Made by a program: the position numbers and the translations under genes. 64,000 nucleotides of DNA, taken from Methanohalophilus portucalensis (GTDB taxonomy: Archaea > Halobacteriota > Methanosarcinia > Methanosarcinales > Methanosarcinaceae). This document shows positions 18,079 to 27,027 of the stretch, one piece after another. Position 1 is the stretch's first letter. The number at the start of each line of letters is the position of its first letter. Where the stretch lies: NCBI RefSeq assembly GCF_002761295.1, contig NZ_CP017881.1:1227069-1291068 (forward strand), given 5' to 3'. The notes beneath the pieces were generated by a model, which was not told the DNA's origin, ran no database searches, and was given only the letters and a program-made list of their open reading frames with translations.

Positions 18079-19073
18079 TGGATTTTATTTTTGCCGGTTA
18101 TATGCATATGATTTATGTGCTTTTATTTGCTGTGTTAATTGATCTTGCAGTTGGGGAACCTCCGGCTCGTCTGCACCCGGTGGTCTGGATCGGGACACTG
18201 ATTGGCATTTTCAAAAAGCACATTCCTTCATCGGGAAGAAAAGCCTACGGTGTTTTCATGGGTCTTTCATGCATTCTTTTTGCATCCTTTATTGCCTATA
18301 TTGTACTTTTAGTGTCGAGTCAATCCGTGGTGCCTGAACTTGTGGGTATAGTTATTGAAGCCTATTTCCTCAAAAGTACTTTTGCTATCCGCAGATTGTT
18401 ATTTGCCGGAGAAGAAGTTGCATCATCTCTGGAAGTTGGGGCCCTGGAAGAGGCCAGAAAACAACTTTCTATGTATGTAAGCAGGGATACCTCAAAACTT
18501 AGTGGCTCCCATGTATCTTCTGCTGCCATAGAAACCGTTTCCGAGAATTACGTAGATTCTATTCTCTCTCCCCTGCTCTATTATTCTGTAGCAGGTCCCT
18601 TCGGTCTGATAGCAGCTTATGCCTTTAAAGCTGTAAGTACCCTTGATTCCATGGTTGGCTACCGGGATGAGGCACACAGGGAAGTTGGGTTCTTCTCGGC
18701 AAAACTGGATGATGTACTTAATTGGATTCCTGCCCGGATCTCCCTGTTTTTCATCTGGGTAGCTGCATTTTTCCTGAACATCCTGCCAAAAAATATGTCT
18801 TTTGATCCTTCGGGCGCATACTACTGTTCAAATAAAGATTGCAAGGTTCCGGATTCTCCAAATTCAGGATATCCAATGGCAGCAGTGGCAGGGGCTGTAG
18901 GTGTCAAACTGGAAAAACCGGGAGTTTATGTACTGGGAGAGGGACTTGCATCCCCGGGTGCGGAATCTATTAAAAGGGCAAACCGGCTTGTAGAAGGAGC
19001 CGCTCTTATATCTATAGCGTGCTTTTCGCTTGTAATTTATGTATTTACAAACTTTATATGGAAATTAATATAA
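18075..19073 (+). CDS. cbiB: Adenosylcobinamide-phosphate synthase CbiB
   Basis: CbiB is an integral membrane enzyme that attaches aminopropanol phosphate, made by the preceding CobD, to adenosylcobyric acid. The N-terminus DLAVGEPPARLHPVVWIGT is the family signature. Further conserved segments are VSRDTSKLSGSHVSSAAIET, AYAFKAVSTLDSMVGYRDE and the late NSGYPMAAVAGAVGV. Several hydrophobic segments span the protein. The ATG overlaps the cobD stop by four bases, so the two genes are translationally coupled. Confidence 0.94.
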   Translation: MMDFIFAGYMHMIYVLLFAVLIDLAVGEPPARLHPVVWIGTLIGIFKKHIPSSGRKAYGVFMGLSCILFASFIAYIVLLVSSQSVVPELVGIVIEAYFLKSTFAIRRLLFAGEEVASSLEVGALEEARKQLSMYVSRDTSKLSGSHVSSAAIETVSENYVDSILSPLLYYSVAGPFGLIAAYAFKAVSTLDSMVGYRDEAHREVGFFSAKLDDVLNWIPARISLFFIWVAAFFLNILPKNMSFDPSGAYYCSNKDCKVPDSPNSGYPMAAVAGAVGVKLEKPGVYVLGEGLASPGAESIKRANRLVEGAALISIACFSLVIYVFTNFIWKLI

Positions 19074-19091
19074 TCTGGTCAAAGTGATACT

Positions 19092-19676
19092 ATGAAACTG
19101 TCTGATGTAGAATCCAGGAATACAAAAGGAGAACAGCCCGAAGAAGCTGATACCGGTTATACTTATGATATTATGGATATCCTGAAGGAAGAGGGTATTA
19201 CTGAAGAGGCACTTGTGGAAGCTTCAATGGGACTTTACACACCTCACCCCGGAATTGAGACACGTGAAAAAGCAGAAGCCCTTTTTATAAGGGAACTTCG
19301 TCTTGCTATTTCCGATCCCAACCTTTGCATGCTGATCTATTCCGGTATCCTGCTTGAAAGAGAGGGTCGCAATGGGACACTGCCTAACATAAGTCGTGAT
19401 TCCTATGAAAGGGACCTGACCTTCCTGATAGCCGATGAGGTACTGGGGATGAGCATTTCCAAATATATCAGTGGTGACAAGGGAATGTTTGAGTTTGTCA
19501 GGTTCGACAAACAAAAACCGGGTATACTTGTAGAACTCGGTCCTTTCATGGATGATGTCATCGGTGGACTTATCGGAGGAGTTTCTGCCAATATGTATAC
19601 CAGGGGAATGGCAGAGATTGACAACTCCAAAAAAGAAGATGATGAAAAACTCGGCGGTGGTGTGATAGCCGGATGA
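19092..19676 (+). CDS. cobZ: Alpha-ribazole-5'-phosphate phosphatase CobZ
   Basis: CobZ is the methanogen phosphatase that replaces bacterial CobC and releases free alpha-ribazole or the dephosphorylated cobamide end product. The 194-residue protein resembles the phosphatidylglycerophosphatase A fold. It shows SMGLYTPHPGIETREKAEALF, the repeated acidic helices and GPFMDDVIGGLIGGVSANMY. Identification leans on family resemblance to M. mazei CobZ and on position between cbiB and cobS. It overlaps cobS by four bases (ATGA). Confidence 0.85.
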   Translation: MKLSDVESRNTKGEQPEEADTGYTYDIMDILKEEGITEEALVEASMGLYTPHPGIETREKAEALFIRELRLAISDPNLCMLIYSGILLEREGRNGTLPNISRDSYERDLTFLIADEVLGMSISKYISGDKGMFEFVRFDKQKPGILVELGPFMDDVIGGLIGGVSANMYTRGMAEIDNSKKEDDEKLGGGVIAG

Positions 19677-20500
19677 GCGGATTTCTACTCGCAGTCAGGA
19701 CGGGTTTTGGTTTCTTATCGACAATTCCCGTGGGAATAACCATGGAAGGCCTTGATGAACTGGTTAAACGAAGTTACCTGTTTGTCTTTACGGGTATTAT
19801 ACTGGGTCTTTTGATTGGCATGTTTACAGGAATTGTGGAGTATGTATTCCCCGCCAATATTTCCGCAGCCCTGGTTATTGTTTTTATTTACTATCTAACA
19901 GGTCTCAATCATCTGGACGGGTTGTCTGATTTTGGTGACGGGTGTACGGCTCACGGTTCCCTTGAAAAGAAGATCAAGGCCCTTAAGGATATGTCACTGG
20001 GTATAGGGGGGGTGGCATATTGTGTCATAGGCCTGATTTTGCTCTATGCCAGTATTTCCTCTCTTCAGCAGCAGATATACATGACAGGTGCCATATCATC
20101 GCTGCCACATTGGGCACTTTTGCCCCTCTGCCTGCTTGTGGCGGAGATCGGTGCCAAACAGGGTATGCTTACAATAGCAGCTTTTGGCAAATCGATCCAT
20201 GAAGGCCTGGGTTCCATGGTGATAGACAAAACGGATGGAGGTAAATATCTGGCTGGCCTGATAATGGGTGGTATTGTATCGGTTCTCGGGCTGGGTTTAA
20301 TCGGTCTGATAGGTTTTGTGGCAGCCATATTGGGGGCCTTCGGAGTTCTCAATGTTTCCAACAGGCATTTTGGTGGTGTCAACGGGGATTGTATTGGTAC
20401 CGCCAATGAAATTGCCAGGCTTACTTCTTTAATCGCCATTACTCTGGCGCTATTTGCCATCAATGCAGGCTATGGAGGTCTTTCATGGATGCTTTTATAA
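19673..20500 (+). CDS. cobS: Cobalamin-5'-phosphate synthase CobS
   Basis: CobS is a polytopic membrane enzyme that joins adenosylcobinamide-GDP to alpha-ribazole (phosphate), the last assembly step. The Mg-binding motif LNHLDGLSDFGDG is at about residues 80-92, the N-terminus is FLSTIPVG, and a C-terminal HFGGVNGDCIGTANEIAR motif is present. The protein is 275 residues long with about seven hydrophobic segments. It overlaps cobZ by four bases and cobY by sixteen, consistent with tight co-translation. Confidence 0.95.
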   Translation: MSGFLLAVRTGFGFLSTIPVGITMEGLDELVKRSYLFVFTGIILGLLIGMFTGIVEYVFPANISAALVIVFIYYLTGLNHLDGLSDFGDGCTAHGSLEKKIKALKDMSLGIGGVAYCVIGLILLYASISSLQQQIYMTGAISSLPHWALLPLCLLVAEIGAKQGMLTIAAFGKSIHEGLGSMVIDKTDGGKYLAGLIMGGIVSVLGLGLIGLIGFVAAILGAFGVLNVSNRHFGGVNGDCIGTANEIARLTSLIAITLALFAINAGYGGLSWMLL

Positions 20501-21102
20501 TGGCTGGTGGACAGGGTTTGCGTCTGGGTATGGGTGAGAAACCCTGTGTAGATCTACTGGGTAAGCCCATGATATGTTATGTTGTGGATGCTCTGGAGGA
20601 GTCAGAAAGCATAGGTGATGTTTATGTGACGGTGTCTCCTTTTACACCTCACACCGAAAAAGTTGTACAAAATTGTTATGAGGGTAAAGTCGAAACCATT
20701 GATACTGCAGGCGATAATTATGTTGGCGATATGGTTTATGCTGTGGAACAGGCAAAAGTTGCAGAGCCCCTGATGGTAATCATGTCTGACCTGCCCCTGA
20801 TAACAGCCAGTCTTATTGATTCCATTGTGGAGGAATATTACAGGTGTGGAAAACCTTCAATGTCGGTATTTATACCCCTTTCCCTGTGTAAAGAGATAGG
20901 TTTGCGTCCGGATACTGTTTTCAACTGGAGTGGTAATCTCATAGTCCCCACCGGAATAAATATCCTTGACGGAAGCAAAATCCGGGAGGAACAGGAATAT
21001 TATAATTATCTTCTGGAAGACCCTGAAGTAGCCCTGAATGTCAATACTGCAGAGGATCTGCAGCGCTGCACTGATGTTCTTGAAAAAAGACATAATAAAT
21101 AA
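20485..21102 (+). CDS. cobY: GTP:adenosylcobinamide-phosphate guanylyltransferase CobY
   Basis: CobY is the archaeal non-orthologous replacement of CobU guanylyltransferase and makes adenosylcobinamide-GDP, the CobS substrate. The nucleotidyltransferase N-terminus MAGGQGLRLGMGEKPCVDLL is at the start, with MSDLPLITASLID as the metal and nucleotide motif in the middle. Length (205 residues) fits. With CobD, CbiB, CobZ and CobS it completes nucleotide-loop assembly in one operon. Confidence 0.93.
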   Translation: MDAFIMAGGQGLRLGMGEKPCVDLLGKPMICYVVDALEESESIGDVYVTVSPFTPHTEKVVQNCYEGKVETIDTAGDNYVGDMVYAVEQAKVAEPLMVIMSDLPLITASLIDSIVEEYYRCGKPSMSVFIPLSLCKEIGLRPDTVFNWSGNLIVPTGINILDGSKIREEQEYYNYLLEDPEVALNVNTAEDLQRCTDVLEKRHNK

Positions 21103-21115
21103 TTCGGGGTTATCT

Positions 21116-21511
21116 ATGACAAATTGTGTCAATATTAAAGGCAAGGATTATTCTCTGGATACATTAGGGCTGATTGTGGGTACGCAGAACCTGGATATCA
21201 CAAATTCTTTCGCTGAAGAATATCTCTTATTGTGTGAAGTTGTGGACAATCCTTTTATTCTTCCATTTTTCCTGGAGAAATTCTATACTATGGACATAAA
21301 GGACCCTGAAAATTTCCGGCTGGCATTGTGGAGGGTACAGGTTGATTCTGACTTGCGTCTCGGGGAGGATATAAGTAAACATCAGCAACGCAGCTATATC
21401 ACACGTACACTGGAAAAATTACTTTTCAGTGAGGTGTTGCTAGAAGTTGTCGAAGAACCGGATACGTCTGATGAAAGCGATTTTTTGTTAAATTCCGGGG
21501 AAGATACATGA
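21116..21511 (+). CDS. Hypothetical protein at the end of the cobamide operon
   Basis: A 131-residue protein that I do not recognise. It starts at ATG 21116, chosen over the longer frame from 21038 because CGGGGTT precedes it at proper distance and the longer start would overlap cobY. Mostly helical, acidic and soluble, with no Cys motif or membrane segment. It follows cobY by 13 bp, so it is probably in the same transcript; a role in cobamide metabolism cannot be claimed from this alone. Confidence 0.6.
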   Translation: MTNCVNIKGKDYSLDTLGLIVGTQNLDITNSFAEEYLLLCEVVDNPFILPFFLEKFYTMDIKDPENFRLALWRVQVDSDLRLGEDISKHQQRSYITRTLEKLLFSEVLLEVVEEPDTSDESDFLLNSGEDT

Positions 21512-21631
21512 ATTTTTATATCAGGAATCCCTTATTTTATATGTAAATAAATTCCATTGTGGTTTATCACAGGTGGATATTTTTGCTATTATGTTCTAAT
21601 TACATTGTGAGATATTTATAAGGTGTTTCAA

Positions 21632-22360
21632 ATGGAAGAAACCACAATTCCTGAAAGGATTAGTACTGGTATTAAGGGACTGGATGAGATGCTCAAAGGC
21701 GGGTACTTTAAAGGTACTGCAAACGTTGTTTCCGGGAAATCAGGTACCGGTAAAACAATTTTTGGATCTCAGTTCATTTATGAGGGGGCAAAGAACGGGG
21801 AGAAGGTGATGTGTATAATCACATCGGAAGAATCCAAATCCATTGTTCGGGAAATGAAAGCATCCTTTGACTGGGATTTTAAGAAACTTGAGGATGATGG
21901 CTTACTTTCTTTTGTCGATATAACCGATCCGGGGCTTCGTCTCCAGAAAAGTGTGGAAATCGCACCCTCAGAGCTTATAAAGAGTTTCAAAAAGCTAATT
22001 GAAAGCAAAATAGATGATGTGCAGCCTCAGAGGGTATTCATTGATTCAATAGAGGCCCTTTTCCTTGCAATAGATTCAAATTACAAACTTAGGACCCTCA
22101 TAGATGATGTGTTTGGTGTCCTGCGCAGCCGCGATGTAACTTCTGTTATTTCAGTAGGCAAGATGTTTGGCCTTGATGAGATGGTGGAATATGGTGCCGA
22201 TTCAGTTGTCAAACTGGAACGTGTCAGGGTGGGCAATAATCTCCAGCGTACCATCTTTGTTATGAAATTGAGGGGCTCGAGCACAATCAATGAGGTGCGT
22301 GTACTTAATATTTCGGATAATGGGATGTCGGTGCTTGCCCAATCTCCGTATCTGGAGTGA
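21632..22360 (+). CDS. KaiC/RAD55-family ATPase
   Basis: A single-domain RecA-like ATPase of about 242 residues. Motifs seen are ISTGIKGLDEMLKGGYFKG, Walker A VSGKSGTGKTIFGSQF, then EESKSIVREMKASFDW and RVFIDSIEALF, the Walker B equivalent. Archaeal KaiC-like proteins of this size act in signalling or regulation of other pathways; the partner is not evident. The ATG at 21632 has AAGGTG six bases upstream and is preferred over GTG 21623. It is convergent with radB, twelve bases apart. Confidence 0.85.
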   Translation: MEETTIPERISTGIKGLDEMLKGGYFKGTANVVSGKSGTGKTIFGSQFIYEGAKNGEKVMCIITSEESKSIVREMKASFDWDFKKLEDDGLLSFVDITDPGLRLQKSVEIAPSELIKSFKKLIESKIDDVQPQRVFIDSIEALFLAIDSNYKLRTLIDDVFGVLRSRDVTSVISVGKMFGLDEMVEYGADSVVKLERVRVGNNLQRTIFVMKLRGSSTINEVRVLNISDNGMSVLAQSPYLE

Positions 22361-22371
22361 ATATTCTTATT

Positions 22372-23049
22372 TTACTCCAGCCCTTCTTCGGTAATTATGA
22401 ATTCCCTGCTCAATCCTTCCGGACGGGAGCGATGTTTGAGCAGGTTGGCTTTTCTTTTATTCTCGCCTGTACGCTCAAGCTGAATTATGGTTTTTGACAT
22501 ATGTTCGACCGTACTGCCACCCACAGGTTTCAGTTTGCCGCTTCCTATGTCTGAGTATACCTGATTTGTGATAACAACTACAATTCCTCTTTTGCGGGCC
22601 AGGCCGTGCAGATAGCCAATCTGATTGGCAAGTTCCCTGCGAGTGCGGATACTTTTCTCTTCATCTTCAAGGCCAAAGCGGTAATAAGCAGTTGCTGAAT
22701 CCACAATTATAAGTCCGATGTTCTGGGCACTTATTTTTTCTATCTCATGGATTGCAGAATATTGTTCTTCAAAACTGTGGGGTTCATAGATGATTATGTT
22801 CTGGGCAATTTCCCTGGCATTTTCACCTGCTATCTGACTGAAACGTTCTGGTGAGATTGCCTCAGTATCAACAAGAATTGCTTTTTTTTCACCCTTTACG
22901 CAATGGACTGCAAGCTGGAGGCAGAGGTTTGTCTTTCCGCTTCCGGATTCTCCATATATCTGGGTCACAACTCCTGCTTCGAATCCACCTCCAAGCAGTT
23001 CATCTATGGGTTTGCACCCTGATGTAAGTAAGTCGGTTATATTGTACAC
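22372..23049 (-). CDS. radB: DNA repair and recombination protein RadB
   Basis: RadB is the euryarchaeal RadA paralogue. It has only the ATPase core, without the N-terminal helix-hairpin-helix domain, and works as a recombination mediator. The protein begins with GCKPIDELLGGGFEAGVVTQ, Walker A YGESGSGKTNLCLQLA follows at about residue 33, and Walker B is GLIIVDSATAYYRF. The L2-like segment YSDIGSGKLKPVGG and IQLERTG follow. Length (225 residues) is exactly that of RadB. Confidence 0.94.
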   Translation of the reverse strand: MYNITDLLTSGCKPIDELLGGGFEAGVVTQIYGESGSGKTNLCLQLAVHCVKGEKKAILVDTEAISPERFSQIAGENAREIAQNIIIYEPHSFEEQYSAIHEIEKISAQNIGLIIVDSATAYYRFGLEDEEKSIRTRRELANQIGYLHGLARKRGIVVVITNQVYSDIGSGKLKPVGGSTVEHMSKTIIQLERTGENKRKANLLKHRSRPEGLSREFIITEEGLE

Positions 23050-23378
23050 CTCAATTGGTTCAAGTTACTGCTATTATTGGTGTTTAGGTTATACATCTTT
23101 TGGAAACGTTCTTTTTTGTTTGTTATCAGACCTGATAATGCAATAAATTCAAAAAAATTAGGCTATTTATTTGTATACCACATTTGTTACCAAGCGTATT
23201 TCAGTGTATCCAGACATAGGGTGAAAAAGCATTATAAATGAATGAATCCTATTTCGTATCTACTTACTGCGGGAAGTCAGTCGTTTAGGGGAAATCGGAA
23301 TCTTATTCATGGTTGTTGATTCCTTTCTATCTTCTTTGGCTCTCCTGATGGTGTTTATTGTTACAAGGATGGAGTATC
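23050..23378 (+). promoter_or_regulatory. Intergenic region and leader of the nrd operon
   Basis: About 330 bp without a gene between divergent radB and the redoxin gene. A TATA-like ATTATAAATG at 23231-23240 would start transcription near 23262, leaving a leader of over 100 bases before the ATG at 23379, unusually long for this window. Part of the leader, 23270-23300, is GC-richer than the surroundings. I see no known riboswitch and no NrdR box that I can defend. Confidence 0.35.
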
Positions 23379-23633
23379 ATGTCTGAAATTATTATCTATA
23401 CCACCGATGTCTGCCCGAAATGTGCCCGTCTGAAAGCGACGCTAAAAGAGAATAATGTACAGTTTGAAGAAGCAGATATGACATCTGCAGAAGCACTTAC
23501 AGAACTGCGCATAAATGGTGTCTTTACAAGTGAAGCACCTGTATTGCAGATAGGGGATGATTTCCTTACATCTGACAGTATATTCAAAGGCAGTGATGTG
23601 GATATGGATGTCCTTCAGGATTTGCTAAATTAA
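23379..23633 (+). CDS. Glutaredoxin/NrdH-like redoxin, probable reductant of NrdD
   Basis: An 84-residue thioredoxin-fold protein with the active-site motif CPKC near the N-terminus (YTTDVCPKCARL) and the cis-Pro region EAPVLQIGDDFL. It starts at ATG 23379 behind AAGGATGGA. It precedes nrdD by 13 bp. Methanogen class III ribonucleotide reductases have been proposed to take electrons from a glutaredoxin-like dithiol protein instead of formate; the gene order supports that role here, but electron transfer is inferred. Confidence 0.85.
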   Translation: MSEIIIYTTDVCPKCARLKATLKENNVQFEEADMTSAEALTELRINGVFTSEAPVLQIGDDFLTSDSIFKGSDVDMDVLQDLLN

Positions 23634-23646
23634 ATGGGGGCTTAAT

Positions 23647-26028
23647 ATGGATTCTATGGCAGAAGAAATTGAAAAGAAAGTAAAAAATACCGATATAAGC
23701 GGTGTCCCTGAGGACACCATCCCTTCGTCCAATATTGTTGAAACTACTTCCGAATCATCTCCAAGACAGCAGACTCTTGACGGTAGTTTTGTTTCAATAA
23801 TGCCTAAAGTCAGGACCACTGACGGACACATGGTTGAATGGGATCGCAATATCGTTGTAAACCAGCTGCTAAAAGAAACCTCTCTCAGTGAACGTTTCCA
23901 TGGGATCCCGGCTATCACCCGGGATGAGGCCCTTGGTATAGCAAAGGAAACGGAAAAAAGAATTCGTAGTATGAATCTCAGATTCCTCTCCGGCCCGCTA
24001 ATCAGGGAAGTTGTTAATATGGTCCTGATTGAGCGCAATGATGTGGAATGGCGTAATATTTCCACCAGGGTAGGTACTCCTGTTTATGATGCCTGCGAGA
24101 TCGATATGGGTACCGGCTTTGAAGCCAAGGAAAATGCCAATCTCCAGGAGAATGCGGAAACCTCCCACAAGAAAAAGGCCGACAAAATCTCCAAGGAACA
24201 GTATCTTCTACTTCTGCCACCCAAACTTTCCGACCTTCACCTGAATGGTGATCTGCATATCCATGATCTGGAATACATGGGAACCCGGGCTTTCTGTCAG
24301 GACTGGGATTTGAGATATTTCTTCTATTATGGACTCATGCCGGATGGTTCCGGTGCCAAGGCAAGTGTTGCCGGTCCTGCAATGAAAGCCGAAGTTGCAG
24401 TTCTTCATGCGGTAAAAGCCCTGGGTAGTGCCCAGACGAATTTTGCCGGAGGTCAGGGATTCTATAATTTCCTTACGTTCCTTGCGCCCTTTTTAGAGGG
24501 TAAGTCCTACAAGGAGATCGAACAGCTGATGCAGATGTTCGTTTATGAGATGACTCAGATGATGGTAGCCCGGGGAGGACAGCTTGTCTTTTCCTCCGTA
24601 CAGCTTTCTCCCGGGGTTCCAAAACTCTGGAGAGATAAACCTGTAGTCTATCGCGGACGTGTCTGGGATGGTTCAGATGGTAGTGATGTGAGGGTCTATG
24701 GTGAGTATGAAAGGGAGGTACGTCTTGGTTTCCAGGCGCTTATGAATGTCATGCTTGAAGGTGATTACTGGGGTAAACCCTTTAATTTCCCCAAACCTGA
24801 GATCTCCATTGAACCTGATTTCATGGAAGAGGACGAGATGTTCAATCGTGCCCATCCAGAACTTCCGACCTATGATGATCTTTATAACCTGACATTCGAA
24901 CTTACCGCCAAGTTTGGCACTCCTTACTTTGATAACCAGCTTCCTCCTTACAGGGGTGCAGGTGAAGGAATTTCCTGTTACCAGTGCTGTGCCTATCAGT
25001 TTTCTGCAAATGCAGAAGATGATGATGAATTTGATGAAAAGCTCAACTTCACGGACGGAAAACACTTTTCCATGGGTTCCTGGCAGGTTGTTTCCCTGAA
25101 TTGCCCAAGGGCTGCCTACGAGGCACAGGGTAATGATGAGGAACTATTCTCAAAGCTTAAGGGTTTGATGGACAGGGCAATTGAGGTGTTCCATACCAAA
25201 CTCAAATGGATGACCCCGATCATTGAATCCGGCAGGATGCCCTTTGCCACCCAGCAGCCCAAGGACCCAGTTACCGGTAAGAAAGGTGCTGTTGCTGTTG
25301 ATATGGATAGTCTTGTGTTTACCATAGGTGTGGTGGGTATCAATGAGATGGTCCAGTACCATACAGGTTCCCAGATGCATGAGTCAAAAGAGGCTTTCAA
25401 GATTGCAGTCAGGGCAATGACAGAAATGGAAATGCATGCCCGCAAGATTTCACAGGAACATGGAATTGAGATAGCTCTTGCACGGACGCCTGCTGAAACC
25501 ACCTGTCAGAGATTCGGTGTTTCAGACCTGCTTCATGATGAGTACAGGGAAAAGGCTGCTTCGGTTCTCAAGGGAGATGTGGAATCCTCGGTTTCCAGAC
25601 TCAAGGAAACACACGATTTGCCTGTGTATTACACCAATGGTACACATGCACCACCGGGAGCAGACCTATCCCTGATGGAGAGGATCAATGTGGAGCATGT
25701 ATTCTTCCCTATTGTCGATGGGGGTAATATCATGCACATCTGGCTTGGTGAAGGTTCTCCCGATGCAAAGGGACTGAAAGACTTTACCATGCATCTTGCA
25801 CGCAACACCCAGACCGGCTACTTTGCTTTTACAAAAGATATGACTGTCTGTATGAATGATTTCCATATGATGTCCGGATTACAGGACTGTTGTGAGAATT
25901 GTAAATCAGATAATGTGGAGCACCTTTCCAGGGTTACCGGTTATATCCAGTCTGTAGGCGGATGGAATGCTGCCAAGAAACAGGAACTTGCGGACAGGAT
26001 GAGATATGGCTCCCCGGACATGCGTTAA
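23647..26028 (+). CDS. nrdD: Anaerobic (class III) ribonucleoside-triphosphate reductase
   Basis: NrdD reduces NTPs to dNTPs using a glycyl radical. Residues of about 55-150 form an ATP-cone regulatory domain (KVRTTDGHMVEWDRNIVVNQ onward). The catalytic barrel follows, with DLHLNGDLHIHDLEYMGTRA, a Cys-rich active-site loop SCYQCCAYQFS, and RTPAETTCQRF. Near the C-terminus a CCENC metal-site region precedes RVTGYIQSVGGWN, whose Gly in RVTGY is the radical site. The protein is 793 residues. Its stop overlaps the nrdG start by 23 bases. Confidence 0.95.
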   Translation: MDSMAEEIEKKVKNTDISGVPEDTIPSSNIVETTSESSPRQQTLDGSFVSIMPKVRTTDGHMVEWDRNIVVNQLLKETSLSERFHGIPAITRDEALGIAKETEKRIRSMNLRFLSGPLIREVVNMVLIERNDVEWRNISTRVGTPVYDACEIDMGTGFEAKENANLQENAETSHKKKADKISKEQYLLLLPPKLSDLHLNGDLHIHDLEYMGTRAFCQDWDLRYFFYYGLMPDGSGAKASVAGPAMKAEVAVLHAVKALGSAQTNFAGGQGFYNFLTFLAPFLEGKSYKEIEQLMQMFVYEMTQMMVARGGQLVFSSVQLSPGVPKLWRDKPVVYRGRVWDGSDGSDVRVYGEYEREVRLGFQALMNVMLEGDYWGKPFNFPKPEISIEPDFMEEDEMFNRAHPELPTYDDLYNLTFELTAKFGTPYFDNQLPPYRGAGEGISCYQCCAYQFSANAEDDDEFDEKLNFTDGKHFSMGSWQVVSLNCPRAAYEAQGNDEELFSKLKGLMDRAIEVFHTKLKWMTPIIESGRMPFATQQPKDPVTGKKGAVAVDMDSLVFTIGVVGINEMVQYHTGSQMHESKEAFKIAVRAMTEMEMHARKISQEHGIEIALARTPAETTCQRFGVSDLLHDEYREKAASVLKGDVESSVSRLKETHDLPVYYTNGTHAPPGADLSLMERINVEHVFFPIVDGGNIMHIWLGEGSPDAKGLKDFTMHLARNTQTGYFAFTKDMTVCMNDFHMMSGLQDCCENCKSDNVEHLSRVTGYIQSVGGWNAAKKQELADRMRYGSPDMR

Positions 26029-26824
26029 AGATTTCGAGGTAAATTTCGGGGACTATGTCCCCCTTTCTACCCTCGATTGGCCGGGCAAGGCCTCTGTAGT
26101 TTTCTTTTTAAGGGATTGTCCTTTCAGGTGTCCCTACTGCCAGAACTATTCTATTTTGAATGGTTATGAGCTGGTCGAAAGTTCCCAGATAAAACAGTTA
26201 ATGGAAACTTCCCGTCCCTTTGTGAGTTCTGTGGTAATCTCCGGTGGTGAACCCCTGCAACAGGAGCAGGCAGTTTCTGGAATCGCTCAAATGGCCAGGG
26301 ATATGGGGCTTCTGGTCGGGCTACATACCAATGGTGTACACACCGATGTTCTGGAAGATCTTATTGAAAATGAATTGGTTGATGGTGTTTTTATCGATGT
26401 CAAAGCCTCTCTTGAAAATGCCGAGGATTATGGCAGGATGATTGGTTATGGCTCCTATCCTGCTGTGACAATTTCACCGGCAGATGCTGTGAATAATGTG
26501 CAACGTTCTATTATAATGGCTGCGGAGAACAAACTCTTGCAGGAATTGAGGACAACCGTGCTGCCAGGTTTTATGGATAAACCCGAGGATATTGAATCCA
26601 TTGCTTCTTCTATTGTTAAATGTGCTGGAAGGGATATTCCTTATTTTATCCAGCAGGGCGAAACGGAACACTCAATGGACAGGAACTTGAGGGATCTCTC
26701 TCCCCTGGGTCGGGATGAACTTTTATCCCTGGGTAATGCTGCAACTCCTTTCCTGAATAATGTCTCTATACGTACAGGCAAAAACGGCACTGAAAAAATA
26801 ACTTCAAACCAGTCTGTAGTTTAA
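26006..26824 (+). CDS. nrdG: Anaerobic ribonucleotide reductase activating protein (radical SAM)
   Basis: This enzyme uses a 4Fe-4S cluster and S-adenosylmethionine to place the glycyl radical on NrdD. The radical-SAM motif CPFRCPYC (CxxxCxxC) is at about residues 34-41, followed by the GGEPLQQ motif. The N-terminal VPLSTLDWPGKASVVFFLRD is typical of the anaerobic NTP reductase activase subfamily in archaea. It is 272 residues long and its ATG lies inside the nrdD end, so the two are translationally coupled. Confidence 0.92.
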   Translation: MAPRTCVKDFEVNFGDYVPLSTLDWPGKASVVFFLRDCPFRCPYCQNYSILNGYELVESSQIKQLMETSRPFVSSVVISGGEPLQQEQAVSGIAQMARDMGLLVGLHTNGVHTDVLEDLIENELVDGVFIDVKASLENAEDYGRMIGYGSYPAVTISPADAVNNVQRSIIMAAENKLLQELRTTVLPGFMDKPEDIESIASSIVKCAGRDIPYFIQQGETEHSMDRNLRDLSPLGRDELLSLGNAATPFLNNVSIRTGKNGTEKITSNQSVV

Positions 26825-27027
26825 GTAAGTTCTTTATATGTGCCAGCAGTACCTTTTGTAAGATATAGTTATGAGAAGCATACCTGCTGAATTATTGCCT
26901 GTCCTGCAGGTAGTTGATCTGCAGGTGTGCTTTCTGGCTTTTTCCGATGCCTTCTGATTTGATAAACCAGAACATTCGTATTGCTGATATGATGCGCAGA
27001 TAGGCATTGGATATTTCGGAGGTTTCG

